Notes: generated by a model not told the origin, from the sequence alone. Shown: positions 14,401-26,395, counted from the stretch's first letter. The stretch: 64,000 nucleotides of DNA from Acanthochlamys bracteata (GCA_019914995.1 CM034137.1:6227155-6291154), one strand, 5' to 3'. Translations and numbers: made by a program.

Positions 14401-16668
14401 CTATAGTCATATCATGGATAGATGTTGCAGTTAAGTTTGCCAAAAGCTACTGTCATTTACTACATTCTCTTTCCCTGTTGCTCATGAGATATCTCTTTTT
14501 TCATGTGGCTCTGTACCTCTGTTATTCGTTCCAGTTATTCACATAATATTCTATAGAAAATACCTTTTTTAAATACTTTTGGATTTATATGATAAGTTTT
14601 CTTGAATTACGTCTAGTTTTGGGAAGTTATTGACCTTTCAATGATCAGTCTGCTAGATGCACACCACAAAATTTTCCTTGTATAGTTCTTTGATCTTTCC
14701 CGTATATGGCCTTTTTACATGTTCTCACAATGCATCTCTATTGCTTTTAGATTACTTTTGCAATCTTCTGTAATTTTCAGGAAATATTGCTATTTACCCT
14801 GTTCGGACCTGACTTAGATTCTGATTTTGGTGGTGTCTTCTCCCTATCTTATTCTGTGAGAAAATTTCTATTGTTTTTGAGACTAAACTTTTGTCTTAGT
14901 ATAAGCATTTCTTAATCTTTATGAATTCCTAATTTTGTCTTAAAAACATTTCTTTATTCAAGCTAGTTTCATTCATCTATCTAGAGAACTGTTGCAATTG
15001 ACGTTAGATCTTCAAGATGAGAGATTTTCAAAAACTTGGTTTTTACGATCCAAATAAAGAATAAAACTTAAAGATCTACTTTATATTTCCTTGAATACAG
15101 GGCGTCAACCTTAATGGAACTCTCGTGATATTTTTCAGTAAGAATAAGTACTATTCATTCTTATGTAATTGCTTATTGTTTGATTTTCCCACATTTTAAT
15201 TTTTCTTGTTCCTTCATTGTTACTTTACTTTCGTCTTGTTTGTGTGAGCATTCTGAACAAGCTGAGATTCGTCGTTTGTTTTTTTCTTTTCTCATTTTTG
15301 CCTATTAGTTGAATTGTTTTGCTCTCCACATCAGATATGTGAAGATTGTATTGGAGAAAGAGAATCCTGTGAGTTGATTCGCAAGCTCAACTACTGTGAT
15401 GCGGAAATATGTGTGTATTTGGTGCGTGGAAAGGAAGCTCCTAGGTCAATAATAGAAGCCTCTGTTGTTGGTGGTGGGCCAGATCGCCGTATTTCTAAGC
15501 GTTCGAAGAAAACATCATACGGGAACTCTATAATGTTGAAAGTATCTAGTTCCACAACTATCCATCAACTAAAGTTGATGTTATGGGAATCATTTGGGGT
15601 ATGCTACACCTCCTTTTGTTTCATTCTGTAACTTTCTTTAACAATTTCATAGTGGCCCATATTAGAGTTCAATACAAGCTATTTTGCAGGTTGCTTTGTC
15701 TATAATCATAGTTAACTATTCCACCATTGTTTAACAATTTGTTTCTAAAAGTTCAGTGTATGAGATAGGATTCTATATTTTCTTGTTCAAGATTTTATCA
15801 AATATTTGTTCTTTTGGCGTTAATTTGCTTGTTCTTGTTTTTGTTTACTTTATTGATATATTACCTGAATGTAATATTATAATCAAGAAGAAATATGTGG
15901 CAAGATTGCATCTTAAATTTTCGGTGGAATCAAATTCATGTTGGTCAATTTTTAATACCACATGACTGTATTAGCCCATATGAAACCTTGGCCTTCTGCA
16001 AATTTTGTGAACATTTTTATTTTTTGATAAATTTACTAACACTTTTGATTTCTCATACTTCTCACAAAGCAGGGAGCAATTTTTCTCCGGTTGCACAAAG
16101 ATGATTATGTTATCCCTTCAGTTTGCCTAGATTAAAGGCTATTGTTTTTGCACTGTATATGTCATAGAATTATCTAATATACAGATGTTTTGTTCTTTCT
16201 GTAAGGTGGTTAAAGAGAATCAAAAACTTCATAAAGGTTTAGCTGAAATAGATGGAGATTCTGCTACTCTTGCTGATAAGGATATATATCCAGGGGACAT
16301 TCTTTGGGTGAAGGATTCTGAGATATATGAAAACCGTGATATAGCTGGTAACTCCTTTTGTATTCCTAGTGCGAGGTTTAAGTTCATCATTCAATTGTCC
16401 ACAGCAGTTGCAATGGCCTTTCATAAGTTACATTTAGTTATTTTATAAGTATGTCACTGACTGATGATTGATACCATCCCTCTTATAAAAAAATAATTAT
16501 TGTTTTGCAGATGAACTTTCAGAAGAAAAATCAGTATCAGAAAGGGTAGAGGAAGGATTCCGAGGGACTCGCTTGACATCAGATACTGTAGTGCAGGTAT
16601 TTCAACATGCTTTCCTTAATCCTTATCCTTTTCATTTGCCTCTTGGCTTGCTTTTTACTTATTCCTAG
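2457..16668 (+). CDS. UBP26: Ubiquitin-specific protease, UBP26/USP48 type (3' part, 11 exons; 5' end outside window)
   Basis: Exons with matching splice phases: about 2471-2726, 2831-3516, 5235-5343, 7947-8128, 9879-10163, 10253-10460, 12191-12262, 14141-14341, 15335-15598, 16206-16347, 16511-16668 (stop TAG 16666-16668). They give about 854 residues; the Arabidopsis protein has roughly 1070, so about 200 N-terminal residues with the Cys box lie upstream. Visible: Zn-finger CxxC pairs (CSVCG, CESCG), the USP His box GHYVAHI (His codon 2978-2980), the WWEFDDEHV segment, then DUSP-type repeats (HGK and WLRRK segments) and a C-terminal ubiquitin-like domain ([17 protein letters not shown] onward). 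In the known family, Arabidopsis UBP26 removes ubiquitin from histone H2B in the nucleus and affects heterochromatic silencing and imprinting. The first visible exon's acceptor is uncertain (2457 or 2471). The last exon could instead splice at 16596. Identity is confident; edges are less so. Confidence 0.9.
4091..4347. mobile_element. Tourist-like MITE (PIF/Harbinger type), copy A
   Basis: Perfect 12-bp terminal inverted repeats GGGCGTGTTTAC / GTAAACACGCCC flank a 257-bp AT-rich, non-coding element. A 3-bp TTA target duplication sits on both sides (4088-4090, 4348-4350). TTA duplications and GGGC..GTTT ends are typical of Tourist elements. It lies in the UBP26-like intron after the exon ending at 3516. 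A second copy is at 47987-48216. Confidence 0.8.
4371..4475 (-). mobile_element. tRNA-related SINE-like segment
   Basis: On the minus strand a canonical RNA polymerase III B box, GGTTCAAATCC (4402-4412), follows a short self-complementary stretch, CTCCCGAAAGGGAG. It is preceded by an A-box-like region near TGCGATGGCAAGGG. There is no full tRNA cloverleaf, so I read a tRNA-derived SINE head in the intron rather than a tRNA gene. The 3' end and target duplication are not defined. Confidence 0.5.
7012..7039. repeat. Perfect short hairpin
   Basis: TTGGATGTGCAA and TTGCACATCCAA are perfect 12-bp inverted arms around the 4-nt loop CTTT, inside the intron after the exon ending at 5343. No function is evident. 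Confidence 0.7.
7263..7700. mobile_element. Inverted-repeat (hairpin) element in intron
   Basis: The left arm (about 7265-7310) reads AAGTCC, then AAAGTGTCAAAAGGTCCTT. The right arm (about 7645-7692) contains AAGGACCTTTTTGACACTTT followed by GGACTT, its near-perfect complement. Further inward, 7370-7425 pairs with 7555-7620 (TTTGTTATCAAATGATC against a diverged complement). The whole 430-bp block could fold into one imperfect hairpin, as a foldback MITE would. No coding content. Confidence 0.65.
8508..9290. repeat. Diverged tandem duplication in intron
   Basis: About 8508-8795 and 8870-9290 carry the same ordered motifs: TATGAACT..GTATGC, AGAGAAA.TTGAAGG, TAAGAAATTC, GGTAACCAAAT.GTTGG and AAAGAGTAACAGCAT. 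The second unit has extra sequence. It is intronic (exons end 8128, start 9879) and non-coding. Confidence 0.5.
11030..11290. repeat. MITE-like relic, copy 2
   Basis: Second copy of the element at 829-1095, lying in the intron between the exons ending at 10460 and starting at 12191. It runs from TATTTGAGTTCACATACC to ACATACCATACCTCCCC, with similar internal order but many differences. An outer TGTTTGACAAG at 10985 may be its terminus. Confidence 0.35.
12713..13248. repeat. Tandem duplication, two units of about 260 bp, in intron
   Basis: Units at about 12713-12975 and 12992-13248 share CTGTA.CC/ATTCTTTAGCTTTC, CTTCTNACTCCATCCAT, CCATGCTAGAAGT.CACAA, CCCAAAAGAGCT.AAAATC and AAATCTTCCATAAAA, in the same order. 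They lie between the exons ending 12262 and starting 14141. Source unknown; possibly part of a transposon. Confidence 0.6.
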
Positions 16669-19600
16669 TTCAAATCGCAGGCTTTGTGATGACCATGGAT
16701 ATTGGGGATGACATGTAGAGGTGATGTTACATTGTCCTTGTTTTGTTTAAGTTTTTCTTTTTCTCTCGTCAATTCTTTTTTCGCTCGGAGACTCTTATAA
16801 TACCTGCGAATGATGAAGACCTTTGTTAATAGAGTGGTCATATGTCATATGCAAGAGCAATATATGGACGCATATGCAGTTCTCGATGTATTTATGTAAA
16901 TAGGATATTTCCACAGTTCCAAATTTTTAATCAAATATATGTTTTTTTGAAGTACTCTAAAAGCAAGTAGAGGGTAGTTGGATTAGGTTGTATGGAAAAG
17001 TACTTTCCATGAAGAACTTTTCGCATAAGAGCTTCTCGAATATTTAGTATTTGGATGCAGGTTGTTAAAGGCACTTCTAGATTTTCATTTGAGTTGCATA
17101 CAAAATGAATGTTTTATTCAATCTTACAATTACCATAAGGACACGATTGTATGTTTGTTTTTAATACATTTAATAGAGAATGGAAAGGAGGGCATAAAGG
17201 ATTTTGCTGAATAGGGGAGGGCAAAAGTGTCTCATACTTGCTATAAAGTGTTTTTGCTACAAGTTGTTTCAATAAGCTACATTAGTGAGCATGTTGCCAT
17301 GTATCTTCATTTGTTTAATGTCATAACCATATGCTATTTTACTACAATAGCCTCTGTGTGGCACTTGAAGATAAGAATATTCAATCAAATAAAATTTGAT
17401 GTTTGGTATGTCGATACGCAGCTTGGGGACTATATAATCCATTTGGAATAGGGCTATTATGCATCAGTTCAATTGGTCGGTTCAGTTCGTTGCATGTTCA
17501 GGTTGCCCATTCTATAAGCCAAAATGGACCTGAGATAAGAGTAGACTAAGCCACAATGAATTGAAGCTTTTTTGGCGTGCTCAGTATTTAATGAAAAAAT
17601 TGAAAGATTGGAGAAAAGTGGTAAACGGCAAGCAATTAATTGAGAGGGATGCAAAAATGTGGATATTTAGAGTCTTCCTGAAAATCTTCACTAAAAGAAA
17701 GAGATGGAGATAAAAGGAGGAGATTTAAAGAGATGGAGTTGCACAGAAAGTAGAGAGGGCAATGACGGTGCTGAAAAGGTGGAAGCTGGACGGTGGCCAA
17801 GTTAGAAGAGCTTTGAAACCTCTTGATGAATCAGATCTAGGGTTTGTGAGGAAGAACTGATGGGAGAGTTAACCGGTATTATAGGGTTGGTTTCCCTAAA
17901 CTGTTGAGCATATTAAGTTTGGGTTGAAACCTGAACTGAAATTCTTAAGGGAAATAGAGCTGAACCTACCATTTCCCTTAGGTGTGGTTGTGGTTTCATG
18001 GCTGCACCATGTAGTGCATAGTTCAAATTTGGAGTACACTGTTTGATTGACTAAGCATTTACAAAACATGGATCTGTTGTAAGGTACACGTCTGGAAACT
18101 TGGGTTTATTGCAGATTGCTAAGGAAGTAAGTTTTTGCTAGATTTCTTTAGAATTATATTCAAATTTACAACTTTCAAGATGATTGCAGATTATTAGCCA
18201 AATGATATTATTCTAATAAGAAGTGAATGATAAATCTAAAGAATACCCTAATTGGATAGATGAACGTTCTTGCCTCATTTGGAGAATGTAGTGGCAATGA
18301 AACTGGGTACTTAGTAAACTTCAAGACCACCTTTGCCTGAAAATCTGTCTCGTAGTCATCTTTAGTAATCAAAATTCTGGATTGTGCTTTTTGTTGATTA
18401 TGATCAACAATCAAGGGTTTTGTATGATGCGGTTTTCAAATGTCTCTATAGGACTTGATCTGTTAGAATTCAGGTCAATTTTAGGAATTTATTGATAAAA
18501 GAGAACCTATTGCAAGGGTCCAGTTTAGCAATTGACTTTTCACAGGATCTAATTCTTAATGGAGTGTCCTTCTCTGAGATCTTGCTTCAAATTCTATTTT
18601 TGTGAATTCAATTGCTAGTGGTTTGAGCTAGAAGTTTCAGCAATGTTTATTGACATTTTAGTAAATTTTACTTGACAGCAAGTTTTACAGCACATGTAAT
18701 TAAGATCTTCTAAATTTGCAGATGGCCTGAAATTTAAGTTTCTTGTAGCTTGTTAATATGTTCCAGCTGATATAATTAATCCTTAATGGTTTTCATATCC
18801 TCGATCAATGCAAGTAGAACTGGCCTGGAAGGGGAATTTGGTTGGTCATATTGATCAGGTTTAGGGTGCCGAATGAGATCAGTTTGGGCTAGATCTAGTG
18901 TGATTTTGTGCAGACCCATAAGTCTTTGCTAATATCTTGGCTGTGTAAGGATCTAGTGACGTATCATCGGGGCCCTAAAGATCAAGTTTTAGTGAAAGCA
19001 CCCATTTTTATATGGAAATATTTGAATATTATTCGGAAGTTTTCATTTATTGACTTTTGGAACAAGTTAGAATGTGGTCATCTTGTTTATAGCTTAGGCC
19101 CAATCTATGTATGTGATGCTCTACTATGTGTGGGACCCACGACAGGTCCACTTGTTGGTTTTAAGGCTGATTTACCTGTTTGCGGTTCTACTCAGTTTGG
19201 GTTGTTGTGAATCATTTATACATATGCGAAATGATCGAGTTCTAACTGAACGAACCATAACTTTCAGGTTGGCAACTGTCACTTGGGCCATTGCAGAGAA
19301 TGGGTAATATGAAGGCATTATTCTATTTTGCGATGAAGCACTTGATTTCAGGTTGTGGGTTGCCCCCACCATCTAATATCAGTGTTGTGGATTTAGTGAG
19401 GCCATTTTAAATATGTAATGTAGTAGCTATTCTATTTGTATCTCTAGATTGGATCTTAGTATGAGGATTTGGAATGAGTAATAATATTGTTCTTAAATAA
19501 GTTTTATTGTTTTGTGCATGCCTCTTTAGCGAACGTCTCGTATTCATTATGACTAAAAGCGGGTCTTAATGTGTAATACAGTTGCTGAAATGCAGTTGGT

Positions 19601-19855
19601 TGTTGATCATAGCCGTAGGAATAATTTCTTCTCTAGGATATTTAATTTAAAGAAAATCTACAGTATCAAAGAGATTCATGGGCAGGAAATCTTGATATTC
19701 TTTTAAACTAGAATATGTTTACCCCAGATGGAGATTAATGGTGGCTTTAAGAAGAGTGAAAAATGTTAGATTTTTCGTTGTATAGAAAGTCAATTTCTTA
19801 CTAACAAAAAACGGAGATTAATGCCTAATTATTTTACAAAGTTGTTTTATTACAA
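16669..19855. other. 3' flank of the UBP26-like gene, no gene recognised
   Basis: AT-rich sequence without convincing exons. The open frame at 18908-19210 has no recognised domain. An alternative splice at 16596 of the upstream gene could place further 3' exon or UTR sequence here, but I see no clear acceptor with coding continuation. Confidence 0.4.
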
Positions 19856-19859
19856 TATA

Positions 19860-21960
19860 ATGCATTTTCTGATGAACTACAGAAAAAGTTTTAGTGGAAC
19901 CTCTTCTGTATTTTGGGTTGGTGTAAAATTTATTTTATTTTAGTTTGTTAAAGAGTTTTAGTGCTATTTTGTTTAAGTTCGTTATATGGTTTATTACTGT
20001 CCATTTTATTTGTGCCTACTGAATGTCAAGTAATTTGTAATCTACTATTATTAATTTTATTATTATATTTTAATTTTAATTCGTTAATAGTATGAGAGTT
20101 ATATGATCTTCAGAATTTTATCATGTTTTATTAAAATTGGTTTTTTTTCAATCTATCAATAATTTCAAATCTTTTCTCATGCACAGTTAAATTTTTTAAC
20201 TCGATTGGTCGCCTCTTCTTTGTTCTTAATCATGGTCCGGTCTAGTTCAATTTGGCCCATCTAGTTCGGTTCATGATTTTTTCTTTTTGTTTCATATTAG
20301 GTCATTTTCGTGAATAATCGTTTTCAATTCATTCATATATACGAGTATAGGCGAAAGACTTTTCAACTTGCACTCAAGTTTTTCAAACACATATTATTGA
20401 TAGTGCGCTAGTCCTATCTTTTTTAATTTTGCAGATATTAAATATCGTCTTACTTAATAAGAGTTTTAACTTCACAATATATATTTGTTGGTTTTTCTAT
20501 ACTATCTTGTCTATCTATATGGGTATTTTTTTTTTTTGATATTAGATTATGGTGTCTCTTATCATATTGTTTTAAATGAATTCTTTATTATCATATACTA
20601 TATTTTACTATCAAATTTACCTCTACACAATTAATGTTTTTCAATTGCTCATTATGAAGTCTGGATGCAGTATTACAGATACCTTTATTTTTTTATTTAT
20701 TAGTACTTTTTGTTAAATATACTTATTATTACTTTTGATTCGCTTATTTGTACTATAAAAGATGCTCATATTGGTCAAATAATTGTTTGTGCTTGTAAAG
20801 AGAGTCAAATTGTTCTGCTTAGAATATCTTTATATTACTTTCTTAATCCTCAGGTGTTAGTTGTGCTGTTGTTATTTTATCTATTGTAGACTTCTAGTAC
20901 AAATATTTGGGTCAAATTTTTGAGTTTCATATAAAAGATTTATTTCAAAGTGGACCACTTGGGCAAGTTTCTCCGTTATCGATATGTACAGGCTTTTTAA
21001 ATTGTCAAAGTATTTAGTCCTATCTTTCACTAAGATTTCACTTAAGATAAAAATTCTTTTGAGCTAGTTCATCATAATATTTGGACACCTAGTCATATCC
21101 TATTGTGACTGATTTTTTATTGCATAAATTTTATTGATAATTAGACGCATTATATTTAGGTATATTTCATACATGGTCGCTCAAAACTTTCTACTGGTTT
21201 AATAGAATCACTGTTATAATTCACACTCAATTTATTATTAGAATTAATTCGTTCTAATCGTGCTAATAATGTCTATTAGCTACGATGAGATTCATTTACA
21301 ATCTCATGCTACTCTTTTTAACCAGCCATATCCTTATAGTTATGAGTAGAATGGAAATAGTAGAACGCAAATATTATATTTTGAAAATCGCTTATACTCT
21401 CTTACTATTTATTTTATAACTCAAACTTTTTACGCAAAGATAATTCTAACCTTTGTTAATCTTATCAATATCCCTATATCATCTGTTTTATCCGACAAAA
21501 TCTCTCATGAGAGTCTTTTTGTATCTTCTTCGCACTTTTGATTGTAGTTGCTCTATTTTTCTTCTTTCGACTGACAGCAGGAAGCTCACTGCTATTTTAG
21601 GCAAATATGTTCTTTTTAATCTTACTTCAGCTAAGCTGTCATGCACTATATCCTTATTATATGGGACTCCTAATATTTTGATAGAATTATTTACATTGAG
21701 ATTTTAAATATTATTAGGCAACTCATATTGTATGATGTATTATAAGTTTAAGAGTGTGTGTTACATTGTATTGAGTTTGTATATAAGTCTATCTTACTTT
21801 GATTTCTTAAAGAGGATTAGTTTCATATTGTTTAAGTTCGTCATTTAATAGACAACTATTATAAGCTATATATGTACGTAGAATAATTTATCATCTATTA
21901 TTATTAATTTATTATATATTTTTCAATTCTGATGCGTTTCAAGATTAACGCCGACATCTC
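19860..21960 (+). mobile_element. Decayed Ty1/copia retrotransposon
   Basis: Flanking segments about 19940-20090 and 21790-21945 are alignable (TTGTTTAAGTTCGT, then the CTATTATTATTAATTT block) and are read as LTR remnants. A primer-site-like TAGTATGAGAGTTA follows the left one at about 20087. A similar TTATCAGAGCTGGG follows the right one at about 21973, which suggests a compound or tandem-LTR structure. The interior gives integrase-like and post-integrase peptide fragments on the + strand with many stops. Confidence 0.6.
20940..21715 (+). pseudogene. copia polyprotein remnant (integrase region)
   Basis: Across changing frames the order matches copia pol: a zinc-finger-like and PIVTD stretch (20945-21120), then a NLINIPISSVLSDKISHES segment resembling the 'INR.PSS.L..KTP.E' region (21457-21520), then LTAILGKYVLF (21576-21620), resembling the 'LT....KCVFLGY' block. 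Stops and frameshifts throughout make it non-functional. Confidence 0.55.
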
Positions 21961-21969
21961 TTATCAGAG

Positions 21970-22975
21970 CTGGGTGTAGCTATTTTGTTGAGAATGTAAA
22001 AGCAGCTTAACGAGCTCGAATTTCTAGACTAGAAGGTCTTTTGGTTGTGCATTTTGCTGGGTATTCTTTTTTTTTTTAGTTATTTTTTTCCAAAAAAATC
22101 TATACAGTAAATTGAACCTAATAAATCTTTATATAAAATTTTTATATTTTAAGCCAAAGAAAATAGGGCTTATTTTCTAAAAAATCTACCGAAAACTGCT
22201 TTTAAAAAAACACCTGAACTTGAAGAATTCCAAACAACCCCTAAGGCACTGAGTGATGATGGCTACTTTTCAAAGAAATTGGGATTAAAGATGAACCGTT
22301 TGTGATTTTCTTTGCTACGGAAAGTTAAATGTGTCAGTGAAATTACTACAATCGAAAATTAAAGCGCTTTAACTTGATTATGTTTGGAAAAATTAACTAG
22401 AGATTAGATTTCCTAAAGAAATTCACTTTCATAATTTATTTTCGAAACCTCTTCAGCGATTGATGAATATTTTGTACTTTGTACTCACGGGCAGTTGCTA
22501 CTGGCTATGATGATCGCTTGCTCTTGTGCTCTCTACCAATGTAGTTATTCATCTTGAAGGATTGAATATAACATATATAAACACGGCACTTCAAAACATA
22601 TGATTTTATGTACGGCGCTCCAAAATTCTAATTTGGTGCTTCAAGCTTTGTAGTTTGTTACTCAGAAAAACGTTTCTAGCACAAAGAAAACCTTTATTAA
22701 ATGATCAAAGCGGGTGAAGAAAGAACCTAGCCCTTTGTCAGCACTTCTAGCTACTAACAAACATACAAATATTGATCTCGCACACGCAAAGATCATAAAT
22801 TCTAGGAAAAAGTCTTTCATTGATTTTTCATTTTGTCGCTAGCTACCTAGCAAATATGTACAACTAGAGCTAAATGAATAAGCTCTATCGAAAAATAGCT
22901 GTTTCAGACAATAGAGGAAAAATTGCTGCAGGTTGGGATCATAAAATTTTTTGTGTTGGGATAAACTAGCTAGGT
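21970..22975. other. Intergenic, with Tourist-like fragment
   Basis: No coding sequence seen. The stretch 22070-22243 is AT-rich and ends CCAAACAACCCCTAA, the complement of a typical GGGGTTGTTTGG Tourist terminus. Its left end is not defined. The remainder is 3' flank of the minus-strand DVL gene. Confidence 0.35.
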
Positions 22976-23131
22976 TTAGTCATGCCAGCAGAGGAGCATG
23001 ACGACGCAGCGACGGATGATGTAGAGCCTCGCCCTCTGCTCCTTAAGAGATCCACCAAAGGTGCCCCCAGTTTTTCTCCAAATGACAACCCTTGATCTCT
23101 CCCCTGTCCCTGACATTCTTGCACTAGCCAT
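22976..23131 (-). CDS. DVL/ROTUNDIFOLIA-FOUR-like small polypeptide (51 aa)
   Basis: A single minus-strand exon, ATG at 23129-23131 and stop TAA at 22976-22978, encodes 51 residues. The C-terminal half has the family signature: [13 protein letters not shown] followed by VVMLLCWHD. The N-terminus ([14 protein letters not shown]) is basic and variable, as is usual. In Arabidopsis, DVL/RTFL peptides are plant-specific, associate with the plasma membrane and, when over-expressed, shorten organs by altering polar cell proliferation or expansion. A TATA-like CTATATATAG lies at 23233-23242, about 100 bp upstream on the coding strand. A paralogue lies 10.6 kb to the right on the same strand. The signature is unmistakable; expression is unknown. 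Confidence 0.88.
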   Translation of the reverse strand: MASARMSGTGERSRVVIWRKTGGTFGGSLKEQRARLYIIRRCVVMLLCWHD

Positions 23132-23232
23132 GGAATAAGTGGGAGAGAAATGAATGAGCTGTGCTATTGCATACTAGACGAAAAAGAGAGCACCTGTGCA
23201 TGCGTTGTGATCAGTTTGTGTTTATTTGGTTC

Positions 23233-23242
23233 TATATATAGA
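23233..23242 (-). promoter_or_regulatory. TATA-like box of the first DVL gene
   Basis: The palindromic CTATATATAG lies about 100 bp upstream of the minus-strand ATG at 23131. Spacing fits a core promoter with a short 5' UTR. Confidence 0.45.
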
Positions 23243-23753
23243 AACAGAGATGGTGAAGGATTGCTGCAATACATACAGACCAAGCGTGAAGCATCGTACT
23301 CGGTGGGCAGAGAAAACGCAAGGCAGCAAGCAGCTGGCGCTCGGACCAACACCCGGTGCACATGGACACCAAAGCAGTTCCACGCAGAGTGTATATATAT
23401 ATATATATTATATCTTTTCGCTAAGTTTCAAAACACGAAGCTAGGACGAAACTTAATTTCTCGTATCCTATACAGTTATGCGTCTCCTGCTCTTAGTACC
23501 AGAGAGAGAACGCTTCACTTAATTTGGGATTTTGTATAATTTGTTTTCATTTTCTAGCTATCTATAAGCTGATCGTAGGCTATTGCTGAACGACTAGAGC
23601 TAGTGAGGCAGTGACCAGAACTTTCACATAGGAAAGATCATAACATGCGCTCTACGGTCTCATGATGTAATAGTGTTTGTGGTTCAAGATCTGAAATCCA
23701 TTTCCTTATCTGCTGCATATAATCGATAGTTAGATCATCATCAATATCGCACG

Positions 23754-23755
<2 letters not shown>

Positions 23756-23799
<44 letters not shown>
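23756..23799. repeat. (TA)n microsatellite
   Basis: Uninterrupted TA dinucleotide tract of about 44 bp. Confidence 0.95.
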
Positions 23800-23800
<1 letters not shown>

Positions 23801-24227
23801 AGCAACGAGTGGGATATCTGTGAGATGCTCTGCAACAAACAGCAGGGTTCTAGCAATCACTTTGACCATAATTTGATTCTCCGCAAGAAAAACTTGCATG
23901 TTTCCATGCGGTACAGCAACATGTATACTATTTTATGACTATTTCTTCCTCAAATATAAACAAATCTCTCACTGTCTTGGATGCCCATGTACGTACATGC
24001 GCGAAAGGTATTTAAGTTAATGTCAAAACTTCTTTGGCATTATGAAGTAGCTAGCATTGTTTCAAGGATGTTATAACGGTTGATCAAATTTATTTTAGTT
24101 TATTTTTCATTTTTCGTTTCACCTTTTTGTGCTTTCCGGAAGTTTGGTTTCTTTATGTCTTTTAGTATCAAAGTAATGGATTATCGGTTGAGATCTTTAC
24201 TATAACCATGCCTTCTCTCTCACAAGG

Positions 24228-24530
24228 TTATCAAAATTTTAATTTAAAATTTAAAATTTTATGATTTTATTTTACTCAAACAATTCCGACCTCAAGTAAA
24301 ATTTTTTTTGAATAAAATTTCATCTAGATCCTGATTTAAATCTTAAAATCGGTAAGATTTTGATCTTTTTATAATTTTATTTTTTTGTAAAATTTGTTAA
24401 TACTAATTAATTATATTTAAAAGAGTTTTAATAGAATTTTTTATAAAATTTTTAAGATTTTCTGAAAAAATTGAAAAAATAGAGTAATGAACTATATATA
24501 GTAATAAAGCATGCCGTCTCTCTCATGCTT
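24228..24530 (+). repeat. AT-rich MITE-like element, copy 1 (3' truncated)
   Basis: Begins GGTTATCAAAATTTTAAT and contains CTCAAGTAAAATTTTTTT, CTGATTTAAATCTTAA and TTATATTT.AAAGAG, all found in the same order in the copy at 25950-26395. Its left end resembles the inverted right end of that copy, so the two together suggest an element with inverted termini. Confidence 0.45.
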
Positions 24531-25949
24531 GTAGAAATTAAGTTTAACTTTTACAGTCTTACAATTTTATTTCGGAACTGATCTTAGTTAAAATTTCAAT
24601 TCTTAACAAATTTTTTGGCTAATATAGTTATTAAAAATTATATTTAATTCTTAAAATTTGATAATTTCAAACTATTATAATTTATTCTGCAAGTACATTG
24701 GGCCAAATCAAGAAAGGCTAGACAACTCTTTTAACTTTAATTTTATCCTCTTTGTATTCTGCATTTGTATTTGCCATGCATCAAATACTTGAATTTGTAG
24801 CTGCTTTCTCGCGCTCATTTCTCCAACTTGTTTTCATTGCTTTTATTCACAAATTTGAAGGTAAGTTCAGCTCAATAACATGAAAATTCAATAAATAAGT
24901 ATGGCAAAAAGTTATTATGAATTCATATAATTATACATTTATCAACAACCTTATTTTCTCTCTCTTTAGCTGATTTCTCCTAACAAAAATAAAATTGAAA
25001 CAAATAGCCATATACGTTTTCATACTTAATTTCTCATCGACTCGTACGACCGGGTGCTTTTTTTTATTGCTTTTTTTCTCTTTTCAAAAACTTTTTTTTT
25101 ATTTTATATTTTTATATTAAAATAATAAAATTTATTTTTAAAATAGAATAAAAATATTTTAAGTTTTAAAAATTTTCTTTTATAAACGGTTCAAAACACG
25201 ATTTTTTATAATTGAATTAGTTAAGTACAATATTAACCTAGATACATGTTTTTATTTCTACTTTCTAAGCAAAGGTTTGCACATGCTTCACCTTGTTATT
25301 CTCACTAGCTAGCTAGCTAGTAGCTGCACCGTACGGAGAAACAACTTCCAACACATAGTTAATTCTTGAATCGATTAACTTAACAATCCTACCGAGGTAT
25401 TAACTTTAGCCAGTCCCGTAAAGATATCTTACAATTTAGACGAGCAAGTCTGCCCTTTGGTAGCTACCTAAAGAGAGAACTAAGCAGGCATAAACAAAGG
25501 CGGCAGCAGTAGCGATGCAAATTAATATTATTTTTATGCGATTATGGTAAGAAGGCACGGGACACCCGTGTGACATTGTGATGTGCGCGCGTATAGGCGC
25601 GGGAACCTGTCTGTACTAAGTGTCTAGGAATAAATGCTTGGTAAGACCAAATTTAGATAAGATAGATGCCAAATTCTAAATGGCACAGGTCTTTTGCGAG
25701 GATAATAGAACTGGAGTCTCAGCACACTGAAACGGTGTTTTTTTCCCAGGAAAAGAAATTGATATTGCTGATCAGTAAAATATAGTTACGGAAAAACCAT
25801 AATGATTAGTAAAAGTAGGTTTAAGGACCGTCTGGAATTATTTTTAAAAAAAGTTTTTAAAAATAAAAAATATTTTATAATTTTTTTTAAAACTAGATTT
25901 ATAGTTTTAGTTTAAAAAATAAAATAATTATATATAATAATTATATAAA

Positions 25950-26395
25950 ACAATCTCGATTTCAAGTAAAATTTTTTTTTTAATAAAATCCCACATAAAT
26001 TCTGATTTAAATCTTAACCTCGTTAAGATCCCGATCTTATACGAATTTATTTTTGAAATTTTTTTTATAATTAACTATATTTGAAAGAGTATTTTATAAA
26101 ATTTTAGAGAGTTTTCTATAAAATGTTGATGGTTTTCTGAAAAAGTATAATTTTGAAAAATTTTCTATAAAATATAGAGGAATTTTTTTATAAAATTTAA
26201 AAGAATATTAAATTTTTTTAGAAAAAATATTAGAAATTTTTTTTTAAAAAGATTCTTAATGAATTGACAAAAATTTTTATAAAATTTATCGGTATCTAAA
26301 ATCTTACGATTTTACTTAAAATCTCGATTTTACGATCATACTCAAGCAAAACGATCCGATTAAGATTTCGATTTTGACAATCTTGGTTGTGAGAG
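25950..26395 (+). repeat. AT-rich MITE-like element, copy 2 (5' truncated)
   Basis: Shares the internal order of copy 1 (24228-24530). It ends GATTTTGACAATCTTGG followed by TTGTGAGAG, the imperfect inverted complement of the CTCTCACAAGGTTATCAAAAT that starts copy 1. No coding content. Confidence 0.45.

Larger units (their letters stand above)
23132..24225. other. Intergenic region with TA microsatellites
   Basis: Promoter side of the first DVL gene, then AT-rich DNA. TA tracts lie at about 23391-23408 and 23756-23799. Open frames here (such as 23150-23539) run through repeats or the DVL promoter and are not credible genes. Confidence 0.5.

Noticed and set aside
16511..16668. Extra exons after 16596 of the UBP26-like gene
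   Set aside because: A GT at 16597 is possible, but no downstream acceptor gives recognisable C-terminal sequence; the in-frame stop at 16666 is simpler.
23150..23539. 129-codon + strand frame
   Set aside because: Runs across the promoter region of the first DVL gene and a TA microsatellite; the peptide is low-complexity and unrecognised.
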